DNA of 64,000 nucleotides from Chlorogloea purpurea SAG 13.99 (GCA_016903695.1 JADQBB010000010.1:1-64000); one strand, 5' to 3'; positions 25,100 to 35,775 are shown, counted from the stretch's first letter. The notes: a model not told the origin generated them from the letters alone. Numbers and translations: made by a program.

Positions 25100-26565
25100 T
25101 CTTCCACGCCGAAACAATTCTCGATCGTCTTCAACTGTTCGATCGCTTCGTCGGCATTTCTGGCTAAACGTGCGAACTCGACAAATCTTTTTAACTCTTT
25201 CCTCAAGAGATTTTTTTCCACCTGCCAAGTTTCCCTGTCTAACTCTGGGGGCATGACGATCATATCGAATAGGGTAGCCGAATTTTTACCCCCATAAGGT
25301 CTTAAAATTCGCCCCCGTCTCTGGATAAATTGACGGGGGTTACTACTACTTGCGAGAATCACCGCCGTTTGAATCGAGGGTATATCGATCCCTTCATCGA
25401 GACAGCGGATAGCTACCAATCCTTGTAATTCCCCCCTATCAAATTGCTGTCTGATTTTTTCTCTCTCGTTCAAGGGAGTTTCTGCACTATAGGTACTGAC
25501 GCGATAACCCAACTCTACCCCCAAAAGATGACTGACCGTTTCTAACTGTCTGCGGGTTTTATTATCTTTATCTTCCGTCTGTCCGTCACCGCAATAAAAT
25601 AAGGTATGGGTTGTGTGCAGGCGATCGAGCATCAACCTTCTCAAAGCCGGTATTTTATTCTGTGCCGCCCCCACCAATCTAGCCCTCTGCATCAACAGGG
25701 AAGTTAAATTATCATCTTGGATTAACCGATCGTATTTAGCCATTGCCCAGCCGATTTTCTGCGTGATTTTCGCGTACTCTAAAGACTCAGCCCCGGTTAA
25801 TTCTACAAAGATGGGATAGTAGTGATAATTCACTAACGCCCCTTTCTCTATAGCATCAGCCAGGGTGAATTCTGGCTGTAATATCTCACCGAAATAACCA
25901 ATTACCGCCTCGGTTCCTTCATCATCGAAGTATCTTTCTGGCGTAGCGGATAATCCCAACCGTAAGCCGATATGACGGGGTAATAATTCTTCTAATTTCG
26001 ATGAACCTAAGTTATGGGCTTCGTCGCCGATTATTAAAGTTTTGTGGGTGAAAAATTTTAATTGGGATTGAAATCCCTCACCAATAAAACTGGAATTAGT
26101 AGTAATTATGGTGACAAATTTTTGTTGTTGGGAACGTAAATTATATAAAGCGTTAGATAGTAAACTTTGCCAGTTATAAACACTCTCAAAAGCTAATATA
26201 GGTAGCAAGTTAAAATTACTACATTCTTTCGCCCACTGACTTACTAGATGACGGTATGGGCAAATAATCACGAGAATTTCTAACCCGATTTTTTCGTATA
26301 ATTCAGTGGCTAAAGCTAGGGCAGTAATAGTTTTACCGGAACCTGTAGCCATCTTTAAAGTGCCGCGCCCTCGATTATGAAACCAACCTAGGATGGCGGT
26401 TTTTTGATAATCCCGTAGTTTCAGGGAATGGGGTAGTTTGGGAGTACCGTCCGGGGATGACCCATAATATGCCCCCGCTTCTCTTACTTTTTTAACTTGC
26501 CATGAAGCTTGATAATCTTTCGCTAATTGTTGCCAATCAATTAACAGATAATCTTCATCAATCAT
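25096..26565 (-). CDS. DEAD/DEAH-box SF2 helicase
   Basis: A 489-residue superfamily 2 helicase without extra domains. Visible motifs: Q-motif region RDYQKTAILGWF, motif I ATGSGKT, motif II DEAH (in GDEAHNLG), motif III GLSATPER, motif IV/V in VAIRCLDEGIDIPS, and motif VI QFIQRRGRILRPYG. The layout resembles XPB/RecG-like or restriction-enzyme-type DNA translocases (DUF3427-like helicases). It stands between yidD and proA with no restriction or methylase partner, so I favour a repair or housekeeping role over defence. Confidence 0.87.
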   Translation of the reverse strand: MIDEDYLLIDWQQLAKDYQASWQVKKVREAGAYYGSSPDGTPKLPHSLKLRDYQKTAILGWFHNRGRGTLKMATGSGKTITALALATELYEKIGLEILVIICPYRHLVSQWAKECSNFNLLPILAFESVYNWQSLLSNALYNLRSQQQKFVTIITTNSSFIGEGFQSQLKFFTHKTLIIGDEAHNLGSSKLEELLPRHIGLRLGLSATPERYFDDEGTEAVIGYFGEILQPEFTLADAIEKGALVNYHYYPIFVELTGAESLEYAKITQKIGWAMAKYDRLIQDDNLTSLLMQRARLVGAAQNKIPALRRLMLDRLHTTHTLFYCGDGQTEDKDNKTRRQLETVSHLLGVELGYRVSTYSAETPLNEREKIRQQFDRGELQGLVAIRCLDEGIDIPSIQTAVILASSSNPRQFIQRRGRILRPYGGKNSATLFDMIVMPPELDRETWQVEKNLLRKELKRFVEFARLARNADEAIEQLKTIENCFGVED

Positions 26566-26582
26566 CTTGGGTTAAAAGGTAA

Positions 26583-27884
26583 CTAAATATTGGTATGGGT
26601 GAAAGGCCGGGCGTTTTCTCCGGTATAAGTGGCCACTACGTGACCATCGCCGATCAATCGATATTTATAGGTGACTAAGCCCTCTAAACCCACAGGGCCC
26701 CTAGGGGGGAGTTTTTGGGTGCTGATGCCTACTTCCGCACCGAAGCCGTAACGGAAACCATCGGCGAAGCGAGTCGAGCAATTATGAAAGACTCCCGCCG
26801 CGTCCACCCTATGAAGGAAAGTTTCGGCAGTGGGATGGTTTTCCGTGATGATAGCTTCCGTATGTTTAGACCCGTAACTCTGGATATGATCGATCGCACT
26901 CTCTAGACTATCGACAATTTTAATCGCCAGAATCAGATCGCTGTATTCGGTGCGCCAGTCTTCTTCTGTAGCGGCAGTAACGGAGATATACTGACGAGTT
27001 GTTTCATCACCACGCAATTCCACCCCTTTTTTCTCTAGAGCAGAAGCTAGGGGGGGCAGGAACGCGGGGGCTATATTTTGATGTACTAAAAGAGTTTCTA
27101 CCGTGTTACAGGCTGCGGGATATTGAGTTTTCGCGTCTACCGTCACCGCCACGGCTTTATTTATATCCGCTTCCCCGTCTACATAAATATGACAGATACC
27201 ATCGGCGTGACCGAGGACGGGGATGTTAGTATTATTTTGAATGTAGCGAACGAACTCGTTCGAGCCTCTGGGGATGATCAGATTCACGTATTGATCGAGA
27301 CTTAGCAAAGATTGGATTTCTTCTCTAGTAGTCAATAATTGGACTACATCTGGATTGACGGCCGTTTTACCCAAGGCGTATTTAATTATTTCTACAAGGG
27401 TCTGACAGGTTTTAATCGCTTCTTTTCCTCCCTTAAGGATGACCCCGTTACCGGATTTAATCGCTAGAGAAGTGATTTGAATAAGTGCGTCGGGGCGGGC
27501 TTCAAAGATAACACCTAGGACACCCACGGGGCAGGTGATGCGTTTGAGAATCAACCCTTCGTCTAATTGGCGGTGGATTTCAACCGCGCCTAAAGGGTCG
27601 GGTAATTTGGCCACATCGAGAATCCCGGCTATGGCTGATTTTAGTTTCGATGGGGTTAATTGTAATCGCTCGCAGAGGGCACCCGGCAGTAACATCGCCT
27701 TAGCGGTTTGATAGTCAGCGATATTCGCTTCGAGAATTTTCGGGCTGGCCTCTTGGAGAGCAGAAGCGATCGTTTCTAAGGCATAATTACGATCGGTCTC
27801 TGATAGGGTAGCCAATAGGAGCGCGTTGTCGCGAACTTTTTTGGCTATTGCGGGCAGAGATTGACTAGAGGTATCGATAACCAT
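26583..27884 (-). CDS. proA: gamma-glutamyl phosphate reductase
   Basis: An aldehyde-dehydrogenase-fold enzyme of 433 residues that reduces gamma-glutamyl phosphate to glutamate semialdehyde with NADPH, the second step of proline synthesis. The catalytic Cys lies in [15 protein letters not shown]. The N-terminal half has [20 protein letters not shown] and the C-terminus [20 protein letters not shown], both typical of ProA. proB is not in the window. The upstream helicase lies 17 bases beyond its stop and could be co-transcribed. Confidence 0.96.
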   Translation of the reverse strand: MVIDTSSQSLPAIAKKVRDNALLLATLSETDRNYALETIASALQEASPKILEANIADYQTAKAMLLPGALCERLQLTPSKLKSAIAGILDVAKLPDPLGAVEIHRQLDEGLILKRITCPVGVLGVIFEARPDALIQITSLAIKSGNGVILKGGKEAIKTCQTLVEIIKYALGKTAVNPDVVQLLTTREEIQSLLSLDQYVNLIIPRGSNEFVRYIQNNTNIPVLGHADGICHIYVDGEADINKAVAVTVDAKTQYPAACNTVETLLVHQNIAPAFLPPLASALEKKGVELRGDETTRQYISVTAATEEDWRTEYSDLILAIKIVDSLESAIDHIQSYGSKHTEAIITENHPTAETFLHRVDAAGVFHNCSTRFADGFRYGFGAEVGISTQKLPPRGPVGLEGLVTYKYRLIGDGHVVATYTGENARPFTHTNI

Positions 27885-28010
27885 AGACTGGGAGCTTTTT
27901 TAAGCTAATTTTTGCCGTATAGGGATAAATTCCGTGTCTCTAAATCTTGGGTGATAATTACTGAATTAGCCGAGATGGAGGATGATAGAAAGGACTAGAG
28001 ACCAATAATA

Positions 28011-28241
28011 TCAATCATTCCATTCACCTTTAGGGGGTACGGGGGGATTGCGTCTGAGGGTGCGAGTTAAATCATCATCCGGCTCCCTTTCGCCGCGTAA
28101 CCACTGTTTGATGGCGGTTTCGATGATGCGACTGGGGTCGTTGGTTAGATGCCTAATTTGCTCTAACAATTCCGAATCGATGTGAATGGAGATTTCTTCT
28201 TTATCAGCGATGCGCTGAGTCGAAGCCGCATTTTCGTTCAT
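28011..28241 (-). CDS. ribbon-helix-helix (CopG-like) protein
   Basis: A 76-residue protein with the pattern ISIHIDSELLEQIRHLTN then IIETAIKQWLRG, a strand followed by two helices as in CopG/Arc-type DNA-binding antitoxins. The C-terminus is Pro-rich (RRNPPVPPKGEW). No toxin frame is adjacent, so it is an orphan; it may regulate itself or have lost its partner. Confidence 0.65.
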   Translation of the reverse strand: MNENAASTQRIADKEEISIHIDSELLEQIRHLTNDPSRIIETAIKQWLRGEREPDDDLTRTLRRNPPVPPKGEWND

Positions 28242-28434
28242 AAGTTATCCTAATAGGTTACTATATTAATTCTACCCGTCTTTTTAATTATTCTTGCCGA
28301 TCGGTTACAGTGTGATATGTTTTCTTTCAGACATAATCATAGTCGATGTACTTTAGCCGTGGGAATATGTCACAATAAATTAAGGAATCTTGATTTTTGC
28401 AAAGTTCACCCTATCTGGCAAGCCCCATAAGATT

Positions 28435-30243
28435 ATGACTGATGTTCCAGTCTCTCGAATTCGTAATTTCTCGATCATTGCCCACATCGATCACGGCAAA
28501 TCCACCTTAGCTGATAGAATGCTACAGCTAACAGGGACGGTGGCCCAACGGGAAATGAAAGAGCAGTTTCTCGATAATATGGATCTCGAAAGAGAAAGGG
28601 GAATCACGATCAAACTACAGGCGGCGAGGATGAATTACACCGCCAAAGACGGGCAACAGTATGTCTTGAATCTGATCGACACTCCAGGTCACGTAGATTT
28701 CTCCTATGAAGTATCCCGCTCTTTAGCCGCGTGTGAGGGGGCCCTATTAGTGGTGGACGCGTCTCAAGGTGTAGAAGCGCAAACCCTGGCTAACGTTTAT
28801 CTCGCGCTCGATAATAATTTAGAAATTATCCCCGTATTAAATAAAATCGATCTCCCCAGCGCAGAACCGGAAAGAATCGCCGCGGAAATAGAAGAAGTGG
28901 TGGGATTAGATTGTAGTAATGTGATCAAAGCTTCAGCGAAAGCCGGGTTAGGAATCGATGAAATATTAGAATCGATCGTGCAATTAGTGCCCCCGCCTCA
29001 AGACACGGTGGATCAGCCTTTTAGAGCCTTAATTTTTGATAGTTATTACGATGCTTACCGGGGAGTAATCGTTTATTTCCGAGTCATGGACGGACGGGTT
29101 AAAAAAGGCGATAAAGTTCGCCTCATGGCTTCAGAAAAAGAATACGACATCGATGAGTTAGGCGTACTCTCACCCCAACAAATTCAAGTGAAGGAACTGC
29201 ACGCCGGGGAAGTAGGTTACTTCGCCGCCGCTATTAAAGCGGTAGCCGATGCTAGGGTAGGAGACACCATTACTCTCGCCAATGCGCCCGCCAAGGAGCC
29301 ATTACCCGGTTATACAGAAGCGAAACCGATGGTATTCTGCGGCTTATTCCCGATCGATGCCGACCAATACGCCGACCTCAAAGATGCCCTCGAAAAGCTA
29401 AAACTCAACGATGCCGCCTTATCCTACGAACCAGAAACCTCTAGCGCGATGGGTTTCGGTTTCCGATGCGGTTTCTTGGGCTTACTGCACATGGAAATCG
29501 TCCAAGAAAGGTTGGAGAGGGAATATAACCTGGATTTGATCACCACCGCCCCCTCGGTAGTATATCGAGTCACGACCATAGACGAGCAAGTAGTGGAGAT
29601 AGATAACCCCAGTCAATTGCCACCGGTTCAAAAACGGGTGAAGATCGAAGAACCTTATATCAAGGTAGAGATGATCACGCCCGAAACCTACGTGGGGGCA
29701 TTGATGGAATTATGCCAGGGCAGAAGGGGCGTGTTTAAAGACATGAAATACTTCACCAAAACCCGCACCTCTTTAATTTACGAATTGCCCCTCGCGGAAG
29801 TAGTGACGGACTTTTTCGATCAATTGAAATCTCGCTCGCGCGGTTATGCCAGTATGGAGTACCAGATTATCGGCTACCAAGAGAACGAATTAGTTAAACT
29901 GGATATTATGGTCAACGGTGATCCGGTAGACGCTCTAGCGATGATCGTTCACCGGGATAAAGCTTATAACGTGGGACGCGCCCTGACCGAGAAGCTAAAA
30001 GAGTTAATACCGAGACATCAGTTTAAAGTACCAATTCAAGCCGCTATCGGTGCGAAAATAATCGCCAGCGAACATATACCAGCCCTGCGTAAAGACGTGT
30101 TAGCCAAGTGTTACGGCGGCGACATCAGCCGGAAACGCAAACTATTGGATAAGCAGGCTAAAGGTAAAAAACGGATGAAAGCGATCGGCACCGTGGACGT
30201 ACCCCAAGAAGCTTTCATGGCGGTTTTACGCCTGCAACAGTAG
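28435..30243 (+). CDS. lepA: elongation factor 4 (LepA)
   Basis: A 602-residue translational GTPase that back-translocates stalled ribosomes. From the ATG at 28435 it begins [20 protein letters not shown]; an upstream start would add 15 residues not found in LepA. G1 [10 protein letters not shown]2 RERGITIK, G3 DTPGHVDF and G4 NKID are all present. The LepA-specific C-terminal domain ends with [20 protein letters not shown], a highly conserved signature. The length is normal. Confidence 0.97.
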   Translation: MTDVPVSRIRNFSIIAHIDHGKSTLADRMLQLTGTVAQREMKEQFLDNMDLERERGITIKLQAARMNYTAKDGQQYVLNLIDTPGHVDFSYEVSRSLAACEGALLVVDASQGVEAQTLANVYLALDNNLEIIPVLNKIDLPSAEPERIAAEIEEVVGLDCSNVIKASAKAGLGIDEILESIVQLVPPPQDTVDQPFRALIFDSYYDAYRGVIVYFRVMDGRVKKGDKVRLMASEKEYDIDELGVLSPQQIQVKELHAGEVGYFAAAIKAVADARVGDTITLANAPAKEPLPGYTEAKPMVFCGLFPIDADQYADLKDALEKLKLNDAALSYEPETSSAMGFGFRCGFLGLLHMEIVQERLEREYNLDLITTAPSVVYRVTTIDEQVVEIDNPSQLPPVQKRVKIEEPYIKVEMITPETYVGALMELCQGRRGVFKDMKYFTKTRTSLIYELPLAEVVTDFFDQLKSRSRGYASMEYQIIGYQENELVKLDIMVNGDPVDALAMIVHRDKAYNVGRALTEKLKELIPRHQFKVPIQAAIGAKIIASEHIPALRKDVLAKCYGGDISRKRKLLDKQAKGKKRMKAIGTVDVPQEAFMAVLRLQQ

Positions 30244-30292
30244 GGGAAAATGGGCGACAATAGTAAATAGAATCGAAACCATTAAATCAATT

Positions 30293-30940
30293 ATGACAGT
30301 AGCAACTAACAACGCTCGCGACCTGTTCCGTTCCGCTTACGAACACCGTTACACTTGGGATGAGAACTTTCCGGGCTACACCGCCGATTTAATCCTCACC
30401 CAAGGGGAAGAAGTGTATTCGGGGAAAATCAAAGTTAACGCCGATTACAGCGTGGAAGTAACCGGCTTCAATGATGAGAAAGTAACGGAAAGTATCTATA
30501 ACCAACTTAGAGACATCGTTACCCATCGCAAACGGGGCAATTTTGAAGCCAGTCACGGTAAAAACGAGTTCAGCTTAGGTGAATCTGACCCCACAGGGGC
30601 GGTGGAAATACTCGTCAAAGGCGATGCTATGGGTTCTAATTATAAAATTCGCGGTCAAGAAATCTGCCAGGTTAGCCGCGTCATGGGGCCGATGGGGTTT
30701 ACTATCAATACTGAAGAAAGCTTGGATACTGGCGAGGGTTATATCTCGATCAAGTATAATGCTATTTTCCGTAATCCCAAAACGGGCGAGTTGAAAGGAA
30801 AGCGCGATTTCAAAGAGAATTACGAGAAGGTGGGGGATTATTACTTACCTAGCTGCCAAGTAATTAACGCTCTCGATGCTGGTGGTGAGAAATACACCAC
30901 GGAATTTAATTTCATCAATCTAGAATTATTACCCCTTTAA
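30293..30940 (+). CDS. DUF3386 family protein
   Basis: A 215-residue cyanobacterial/plastid-lineage protein. It begins with [22 protein letters not shown] and continues through [14 protein letters not shown] and [20 protein letters not shown], typical of DUF3386. No catalytic motif or membrane segment is visible; a beta-barrel-like fold is likely. It follows lepA by 49 bases and precedes nfu by 14, so the three could be one transcript. The function is unknown. Confidence 0.8.
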   Translation: MTVATNNARDLFRSAYEHRYTWDENFPGYTADLILTQGEEVYSGKIKVNADYSVEVTGFNDEKVTESIYNQLRDIVTHRKRGNFEASHGKNEFSLGESDPTGAVEILVKGDAMGSNYKIRGQEICQVSRVMGPMGFTINTEESLDTGEGYISIKYNAIFRNPKTGELKGKRDFKENYEKVGDYYLPSCQVINALDAGGEKYTTEFNFINLELLPL

Positions 30941-30954
30941 AGGAGGTTCATCCT

Positions 30955-31191
30955 ATGTCTTTAGCTCTAACACCCGTTAACGTCGAACAAGTCCTCGATG
31001 AAATGCGCCCCTATTTAATGGCTGATGGGGGTAACGTGGAATTAGTGGAAATCGACGGCCCGATCGTGAAATTGCGTTTACAAGGAGCCTGCGGTTCCTG
31101 CCCCAGCTCGACCATGACCTTGAAAATGGGTATCGAGCGCCGTTTGCGAGAAGTTATCCCGGAAATTGCCGAAGTAGAACAAGCTTTTTAA
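30955..31191 (+). CDS. nfu: NifU-like Fe-S scaffold protein Nfu
   Basis: A 78-residue protein that is a stand-alone NifU C-terminal domain. The CxxC cluster-binding motif is in [18 protein letters not shown]. In cyanobacteria and plastids Nfu assembles and delivers [4Fe-4S] clusters, notably to photosystem I. A perfect AAAGGAGGT Shine-Dalgarno precedes the ATG, suggesting high expression. A strong terminator follows. Confidence 0.95.
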   Translation: MSLALTPVNVEQVLDEMRPYLMADGGNVELVEIDGPIVKLRLQGACGSCPSSTMTLKMGIERRLREVIPEIAEVEQAF

Positions 31192-31199
31192 GTTTCCCG

Positions 31200-31230
31200 A
31201 CCCACCTTTCGAGGTGGGTTTAAATTTTTT
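31200..31230 (+). terminator. Rho-independent terminator of nfu
   Basis: ACCCACCT, loop TTCG, AGGTGGGT, then TTAAATTTTTT: an 8-bp GC-rich stem with a UUCG-type tetraloop and T-run. Confidence 0.85.
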
Positions 31231-31298
31231 GATCACCGCAACTTAGGAGGAGATCGTTTCGTCTCTAGTAAAAATAGTATAAGCGGATACATAAACCC

Positions 31299-31658
31299 AT
31301 GCGATACCAGTCCCTAGTAAAATCAGCAGTTTTAGGTTTAGCACTGACGATACCCCTATCCCTCGGTATGAACGATCGAGCCTCTGCCTTCAGCGTTTGT
31401 GGACTCAGACGGGAGGAAGCTACTTTTAGAACTAAAAGCTATCTCGTTACCATCTGCCGGGGTGAAGCCAGTTTTCAGCTAATTTCCACCTTCCACGACG
31501 GTACGGGATACAGAAGGGTTCCGGTACAGCAAGAGGGCAGAAAATTTAGAGGTAGTGAAGGGGGAAATAATTTCATCATCGATCGAAACACTTTCGTTAT
31601 CGGCACTGACGGGAAAGAACCGATTCGAGAAGCGGTAATTCAATCGAAATTTAATTGA
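31299..31658 (+). CDS. small secreted protein of unknown function
   Basis: A 119-residue protein with a signal peptide (about 1-30, ending NDRASA). The mature part is about 89 residues with two Cys (FSVCGLRREE and VTICRGEASF) spaced for a disulfide, and it is mostly beta-strand. I do not recognise the family. Single gene. Confidence 0.6.
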   Translation: MRYQSLVKSAVLGLALTIPLSLGMNDRASAFSVCGLRREEATFRTKSYLVTICRGEASFQLISTFHDGTGYRRVPVQQEGRKFRGSEGGNNFIIDRNTFVIGTDGKEPIREAVIQSKFN

Positions 31659-31815
31659 AGTTCTGTTTTTGAAGCTCGGGGAAAAGATAACTTTCGCTTC
31701 TGGGGTGTTGACAATTTCCCCGTCGGTTTGCCGATAGAGTTAAACGAGCAGAGCCTTGTCCTAAAGATGCTAATATAATTGAGTTGATGGTCTTTTTAGA
31801 AAAACCAATACAGAG

Positions 31816-32388
31816 ATGGTAGCAGTAACTCTAAACTTAGATACCGTCAACCTCAGCGACGAACAGTTTTATCGGCTTTGCCAAGTTAACCCGGATTGGC
31901 AACTAGAAAGAAGCGCGCAAGGAGAATTAATAGTTATGCCACCTGTCGGGGGAGTCAGCGGCAACCGGGAAGCCGATTTCATCATTGACCTGGGGATTTG
32001 GAATCGTCAAACCGGACTTGGTAAAGTGTTTAGTTCATCAACTATTTTTCGTTTGCCCAATGGGGGCGCTCGCTCTCCCGATGCCGCGTGGGTGAGTTTG
32101 GCCCGATGGTCAGCACTCGATCGAGAACAACAAGAGAAATTCCCGCCGATTTGCCCTGATTTTGCGATCGAACTGCGCTCTCGCACCGATTCCCTCGCAG
32201 AAATTCAAAACAAAATGCTCGAATATCTCAACGGTGGCTTACGATTAGGTTGGTTGATCAATCCTCAAGAACAACAAATCCAAATTTATCGACCTGATCA
32301 ACCCGTGGAAATTATTCAACTGCCCGCTAATTTAAGTGGGGAAGATGTCTTACCCGGATTCAGTCTATTTTTAGATTGTTTTGATTGA
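31816..32388 (+). CDS. Uma2 (DUF820) family putative endonuclease
   Basis: A 190-residue PD-(D/E)XK-like protein of the Uma2 family, very numerous in cyanobacteria. It begins LSDEQFYRLCQVNPDWQLER, and the catalytic region is SPDAAWVSL (Asp) ... PDFAIELRSRTDSLAEIQNK (Glu and downstream Lys); the C-terminus is SGEDVLPGFSLFL. The biological role of the family is not settled. The pseudogene at 19476 is a relative. Confidence 0.85.
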   Translation: MVAVTLNLDTVNLSDEQFYRLCQVNPDWQLERSAQGELIVMPPVGGVSGNREADFIIDLGIWNRQTGLGKVFSSSTIFRLPNGGARSPDAAWVSLARWSALDREQQEKFPPICPDFAIELRSRTDSLAEIQNKMLEYLNGGLRLGWLINPQEQQIQIYRPDQPVEIIQLPANLSGEDVLPGFSLFLDCFD

Positions 32389-32456
32389 CAGAAGATAACA
32401 GAACTACCGAGAACTAGTACATCGATCAATTTTAACCTATGATTGAAAAACTGCAA

Positions 32457-33245
32457 CTATAAGGATTTGTTTGCCAGTAGCTTCGTCCCGCAAACTTTAC
32501 AGAAACTGGCATCTAAATCGTGATTGGGTAATCCACAACCGTCACATTTGATCTGAACTTGGTTAGTGGTTTTGAGCAGTTGTCTGGTCAGATCTCCGAT
32601 TTGCCAGGGTATCAATAATACTCCCGTTAAAATCATCAGGACGGTGATGATTTTTCCCCCTTCCGATAAGGGTGTCACATCCCCGAAACCCACCGTGGTC
32701 ATAGTAACCACCGCAAAGTAAAAAGCATCTAAAAACGTCCTGAAATGGGTATCTTTAACGGGATGTTCTACTTGATAGATCAAGCCAGAGTAAACGAAGA
32801 TGATGGAAAATAAAGTGAGGAGGATGCGGGCGAACACGATCTGATCCGATTCCCTGACCTTGAAAATTGAAATTCCCGATCCGAAAAAGCGGATGATTCT
32901 CAGAATTCTGAACCAGCGAAAAATTCGGAAGTAACGTATATCAAAAAGACCGAGAAATAAGGGTAACAGGGAGATAACATCGATTAGGGAAAAAATATCG
33001 ATGATGAATTTCAGCCGGTTCTCTGCACACCAAAGCCTTACTAAATATTCACAGGTGAATAGGGTTAATATGGCAAGATCGATACTATGTAAAAGTATTT
33101 GAACTTGGGGCGGTAAAGGATAGGTTTGAGCTACATATATACCTAGAGAAAGAAAAATTAAAGCCAGTATTAACAGATTAACTGTTAAACCTATAGCCGT
33201 ACTTATATCATCTAAGTAAAAAGCTATTTTATTCCTTAAAGACAT
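32457..33245 (-). CDS. voltage-gated-type potassium channel with C-terminal zinc ribbon
   Basis: A 262-residue six-helix channel subunit. S1-S3 span about 15-100; S4 is a clear voltage sensor with arginines every third residue (RYFRIFRWFRILRIIRF, about 104-120). The pore loop has the selectivity filter TTVGFGD at 183-189 (TVGYG in many K+ channels). After S6 a cytosolic tail carries four Cys (234, 237, 249, 252) as CDGC and CKVC, a zinc ribbon. The gene starts 2 bases after tyrA and ends the cupin-tyrA-channel run. Confidence 0.88.
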   Translation of the reverse strand: MSLRNKIAFYLDDISTAIGLTVNLLILALIFLSLGIYVAQTYPLPPQVQILLHSIDLAILTLFTCEYLVRLWCAENRLKFIIDIFSLIDVISLLPLFLGLFDIRYFRIFRWFRILRIIRFFGSGISIFKVRESDQIVFARILLTLFSIIFVYSGLIYQVEHPVKDTHFRTFLDAFYFAVVTMTTVGFGDVTPLSEGGKIITVLMILTGVLLIPWQIGDLTRQLLKTTNQVQIKCDGCGLPNHDLDASFCKVCGTKLLANKSL

Positions 33246-33247
33246 AA

Positions 33248-34084
33248 TTACGGCTTAATAAATAAAGCTCTAGATTTTTGGGTGTATTGTAAAATCGCTT
33301 CTAATCCTTCCCAATTTTCCGACTCGATATAACCCATCAGTCGGGTTAAATTATCCTGATAATCTCTGAGAGATTGCAGTAAAGCTGACCGATTATATCG
33401 GGCCATCATGGTTCCTAATTCGGGATTACCACCGCCGACACGGCTGGTATCTCTAAAACCTGAACTGGCTAGATTCTGGGCTAACTCGCTTTCCTGGGCA
33501 GCCATACAAACGTCGATGAGATTCGCACCCAGCACCACCGGCAAATGAGAAATTAAAGCCACAGCTCGATCGTGCGCTTCGGGACTACATTGATACAGTC
33601 TACACCCCAATTGTTCCACTATTTTACTAAGTTTTTCTACCCCGGTCATAGAAGTATGCGGCAGGGGAGTGATAACGTAGGGCGCATTTTTAAATAAATC
33701 CCTTTGCGCCGCGTTGATACCCTGTTCGCTCGTGCCCGCCATCGGATGACCGCCGACGAAATGAGGCCATAATTCCGTGGCTTGGGAGACTATCGCACCT
33801 TTAACCGAACCCACATCGGTTATGATAGTGCCAGGCTCGATATGGGGTATTAAATCGCCGATAGTGGGCAAAATCAAACTCATGGGAGTGCAGATAAAAA
33901 TTATCTCCGCCCCGCTCAATAAGTCTAGACTAACACCGGAGCGATCGACCATACCTTTCTCTAAAGCTATCTCACAGGTTCGGGGTTTACGAGACACGCC
34001 CGTTACATGATAGCCTAAAGCTTTTAAATCCAGTGCCAATGAGCCGCCGATCAAACCTAATCCCACGATACCGATTTCACTCAT
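33248..34084 (-). CDS. tyrA: prephenate/arogenate dehydrogenase TyrA
   Basis: A 278-residue NAD(P)-dependent dehydrogenase in tyrosine synthesis; in cyanobacteria the substrate is usually arogenate. N-terminal Rossmann motif GIVGLGLIGGS, catalytic His in SHLPVVLGANL, and VGGHPMAGTSEQG. The ATG at 34084 shares ATGAGTGA with the stop of the cupin gene (8-base overlap), implying translational coupling. Longer starts up to 34120 would run further into that gene and are less likely. Confidence 0.93.
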   Translation of the reverse strand: MSEIGIVGLGLIGGSLALDLKALGYHVTGVSRKPRTCEIALEKGMVDRSGVSLDLLSGAEIIFICTPMSLILPTIGDLIPHIEPGTIITDVGSVKGAIVSQATELWPHFVGGHPMAGTSEQGINAAQRDLFKNAPYVITPLPHTSMTGVEKLSKIVEQLGCRLYQCSPEAHDRAVALISHLPVVLGANLIDVCMAAQESELAQNLASSGFRDTSRVGGGNPELGTMMARYNRSALLQSLRDYQDNLTRLMGYIESENWEGLEAILQYTQKSRALFIKP

Positions 34085-34439
34085 AGACGATTTCATCCTC
34101 AACCCGCCAAGCCGGGTCAACTATGCAGATAAATACTAAAGGCTCATCGCCGCAGTTGTGGATATATTGTTTAGCTTCAGGGGGAATATACACTGCGTCG
34201 CCCGCTTCTACTTTTTCCACTTCCTCATCGATGTGCATTTCCCCTTTACCACCCAGAATATAATAAACTTCCGAGGTTTTCAGGGCGTGAGGCGTGGAAG
34301 TTTGTCCAATATCGACGATAGCGTGAGCCAAACTGTAACCCAGAGAGAGGGGCTGTTTATCCGGGTGTAATAATTCTCGCAGACGAGTCCGATCGCCCGC
34401 TATAAATTCGGGGCAATTTTCCAGTTTTCTCACCAGCAT
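34077..34439 (-). CDS. small cupin-fold protein
   Basis: A 120-residue single-domain cupin. Motif 1 is TPHALKTSEVYYILGGKGEM and motif 2 AGDAVYIPPEAKQYIHNCGD, with one His and two Glu/His-type metal ligands in the usual places. Such small cupins can be isomerases, dioxygenases or sugar-binding modules; nothing here decides which. It is first in an operon with tyrA and the channel gene. Confidence 0.82.
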   Translation of the reverse strand: MLVRKLENCPEFIAGDRTRLRELLHPDKQPLSLGYSLAHAIVDIGQTSTPHALKTSEVYYILGGKGEMHIDEEVEKVEAGDAVYIPPEAKQYIHNCGDEPLVFICIVDPAWRVEDEIVYE

Positions 34440-34581
34440 GAGTTTTGACCTTTAACCTCTTTAATTGTCAAGTTTAGCAACAGTTACGAGCAAAAATTCA
34501 CCTCACCCCCGGGCCCCGATTTAGCGGTAGACCTCTATTTCCATTTAAGATAGAAAAATATAAGAATTGTGACATACCTCG

Positions 34582-35775
34582 ATGGTTGAAGCTAGTATAC
34601 AAAATCCGAAACACAATTGGATTCAGACCTGGTGGCAATCCTTAAACGGCTTGTCTCGTGTCCTGCTTATCGGATTGGCCGCCCCCTTGGCAGTTCTCAA
34701 CGCTTGGGCTTTATCGGCTATATTCGGGTATTTTGAATCTTTATTCGTCATTATACTCGTATCGGCGGTTCTCTCTTTCCTACTGACTTATCCCGTCACC
34801 TGGCTGGAAAAACAACGTTTGAAGAGAGGCTGGGCGGCGATCGTGGTCTCTCTCGCCACCATACTAATCTTCGTCGCTCTAGGTATCACCCTTGTTCCTT
34901 TGGTTTTTATCCAAGCTCAACAGTTAGTGGCGAGATTACCGGAGTGGCTAGATTCGGGGCAGAGACAATTAATGTTATTGGACGAGAGGGTAGACACCCT
35001 GAATTTACCCATACCCATCAGTTTTGACGGGCTAATCGCTCAGATCAATACTCGCCTGGGCATAGAATTACAAAACCTTGCGGGTAAAACCGTCAATCTC
35101 GCCCTGAACTTGACCGTCTTCACAGTGGTGAGGGTATTGGATATATTACTGACTATCATCCTCACCTTTTACCTGCTACTACACGGCCCCGATATTTGGG
35201 AGAGTCTTATTGCCTGGCTACCCAAACCGGTGCAACAACCTTTCTCGCAAACGCTACGGTCTAGTTTCCAAAATTACTTTCTCGGACAGGTAATCTGCGC
35301 TACTCTAATGGCTTCGGGTTTGATCACCGGTTTCGTTCTCCTGAAAGTACCCTTCGGGTTACTTTTCGGTTTAATGATCGGTGTGATGACTCTAATTCCC
35401 TTCGGTGGCACAGTGGGCATCGTTACCGTCACATCCCTGCTGGCTTTACGAGATATAGGCTTGGCCCTACAAGTGTTAGCCGTGGCTCTAGTGGTGCAAC
35501 AAATCGTCGAAAATGGCGTGGCCCCCCGTATTCTCGGTAGCGTCACCGGCTTAAATCCTTTTTGGGTTTTAGTGTCCATACTTAGCGGCGCGCGCATCGG
35601 CGGTTTATTGGGGGTGATAGTGGCAGTCCCCACGGCGGTTATGGTTAAAGAAGCCTTGGAAGTGATCCGCACCGTCACCCCCGAAGATTGGCAGAGGGGA
35701 GATATTAAACCCGATAACCTGGAGAAGAAATATCTCGTTCAGGGAGGTGAAGATCTGGAATCATTACAACATTAA
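34582..35775 (+). CDS. AI-2E family (UPF0118) transporter
   Basis: A 397-residue polytopic membrane protein with about eight helices and a soluble loop between the third and fourth (about 110-180). The C-terminal conserved stretch VENGVAPRILGSVTGLNPFW and ARIGGLLGVIVAVPTA is the family signature. Members export diverse solutes, including Na+/H+-linked antiport; the AI-2 role of the founding member should not be assumed. Single gene. Confidence 0.88.
   Translation: MVEASIQNPKHNWIQTWWQSLNGLSRVLLIGLAAPLAVLNAWALSAIFGYFESLFVIILVSAVLSFLLTYPVTWLEKQRLKRGWAAIVVSLATILIFVALGITLVPLVFIQAQQLVARLPEWLDSGQRQLMLLDERVDTLNLPIPISFDGLIAQINTRLGIELQNLAGKTVNLALNLTVFTVVRVLDILLTIILTFYLLLHGPDIWESLIAWLPKPVQQPFSQTLRSSFQNYFLGQVICATLMASGLITGFVLLKVPFGLLFGLMIGVMTLIPFGGTVGIVTVTSLLALRDIGLALQVLAVALVVQQIVENGVAPRILGSVTGLNPFWVLVSILSGARIGGLLGVIVAVPTAVMVKEALEVIRTVTPEDWQRGDIKPDNLEKKYLVQGGEDLESLQH

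Noticed and set aside
25096-26565. SF2 helicase as part of a defence or restriction system
   Set aside because: No methylase, nuclease or other defence gene is adjacent; neighbours are yidD and proA. Housekeeping is the simpler reading.
28011-28241. Toxin-antitoxin module around the RHH protein
   Set aside because: I looked on both sides for a toxin-sized frame with a ribosome site and found none; only the RHH protein is supported.
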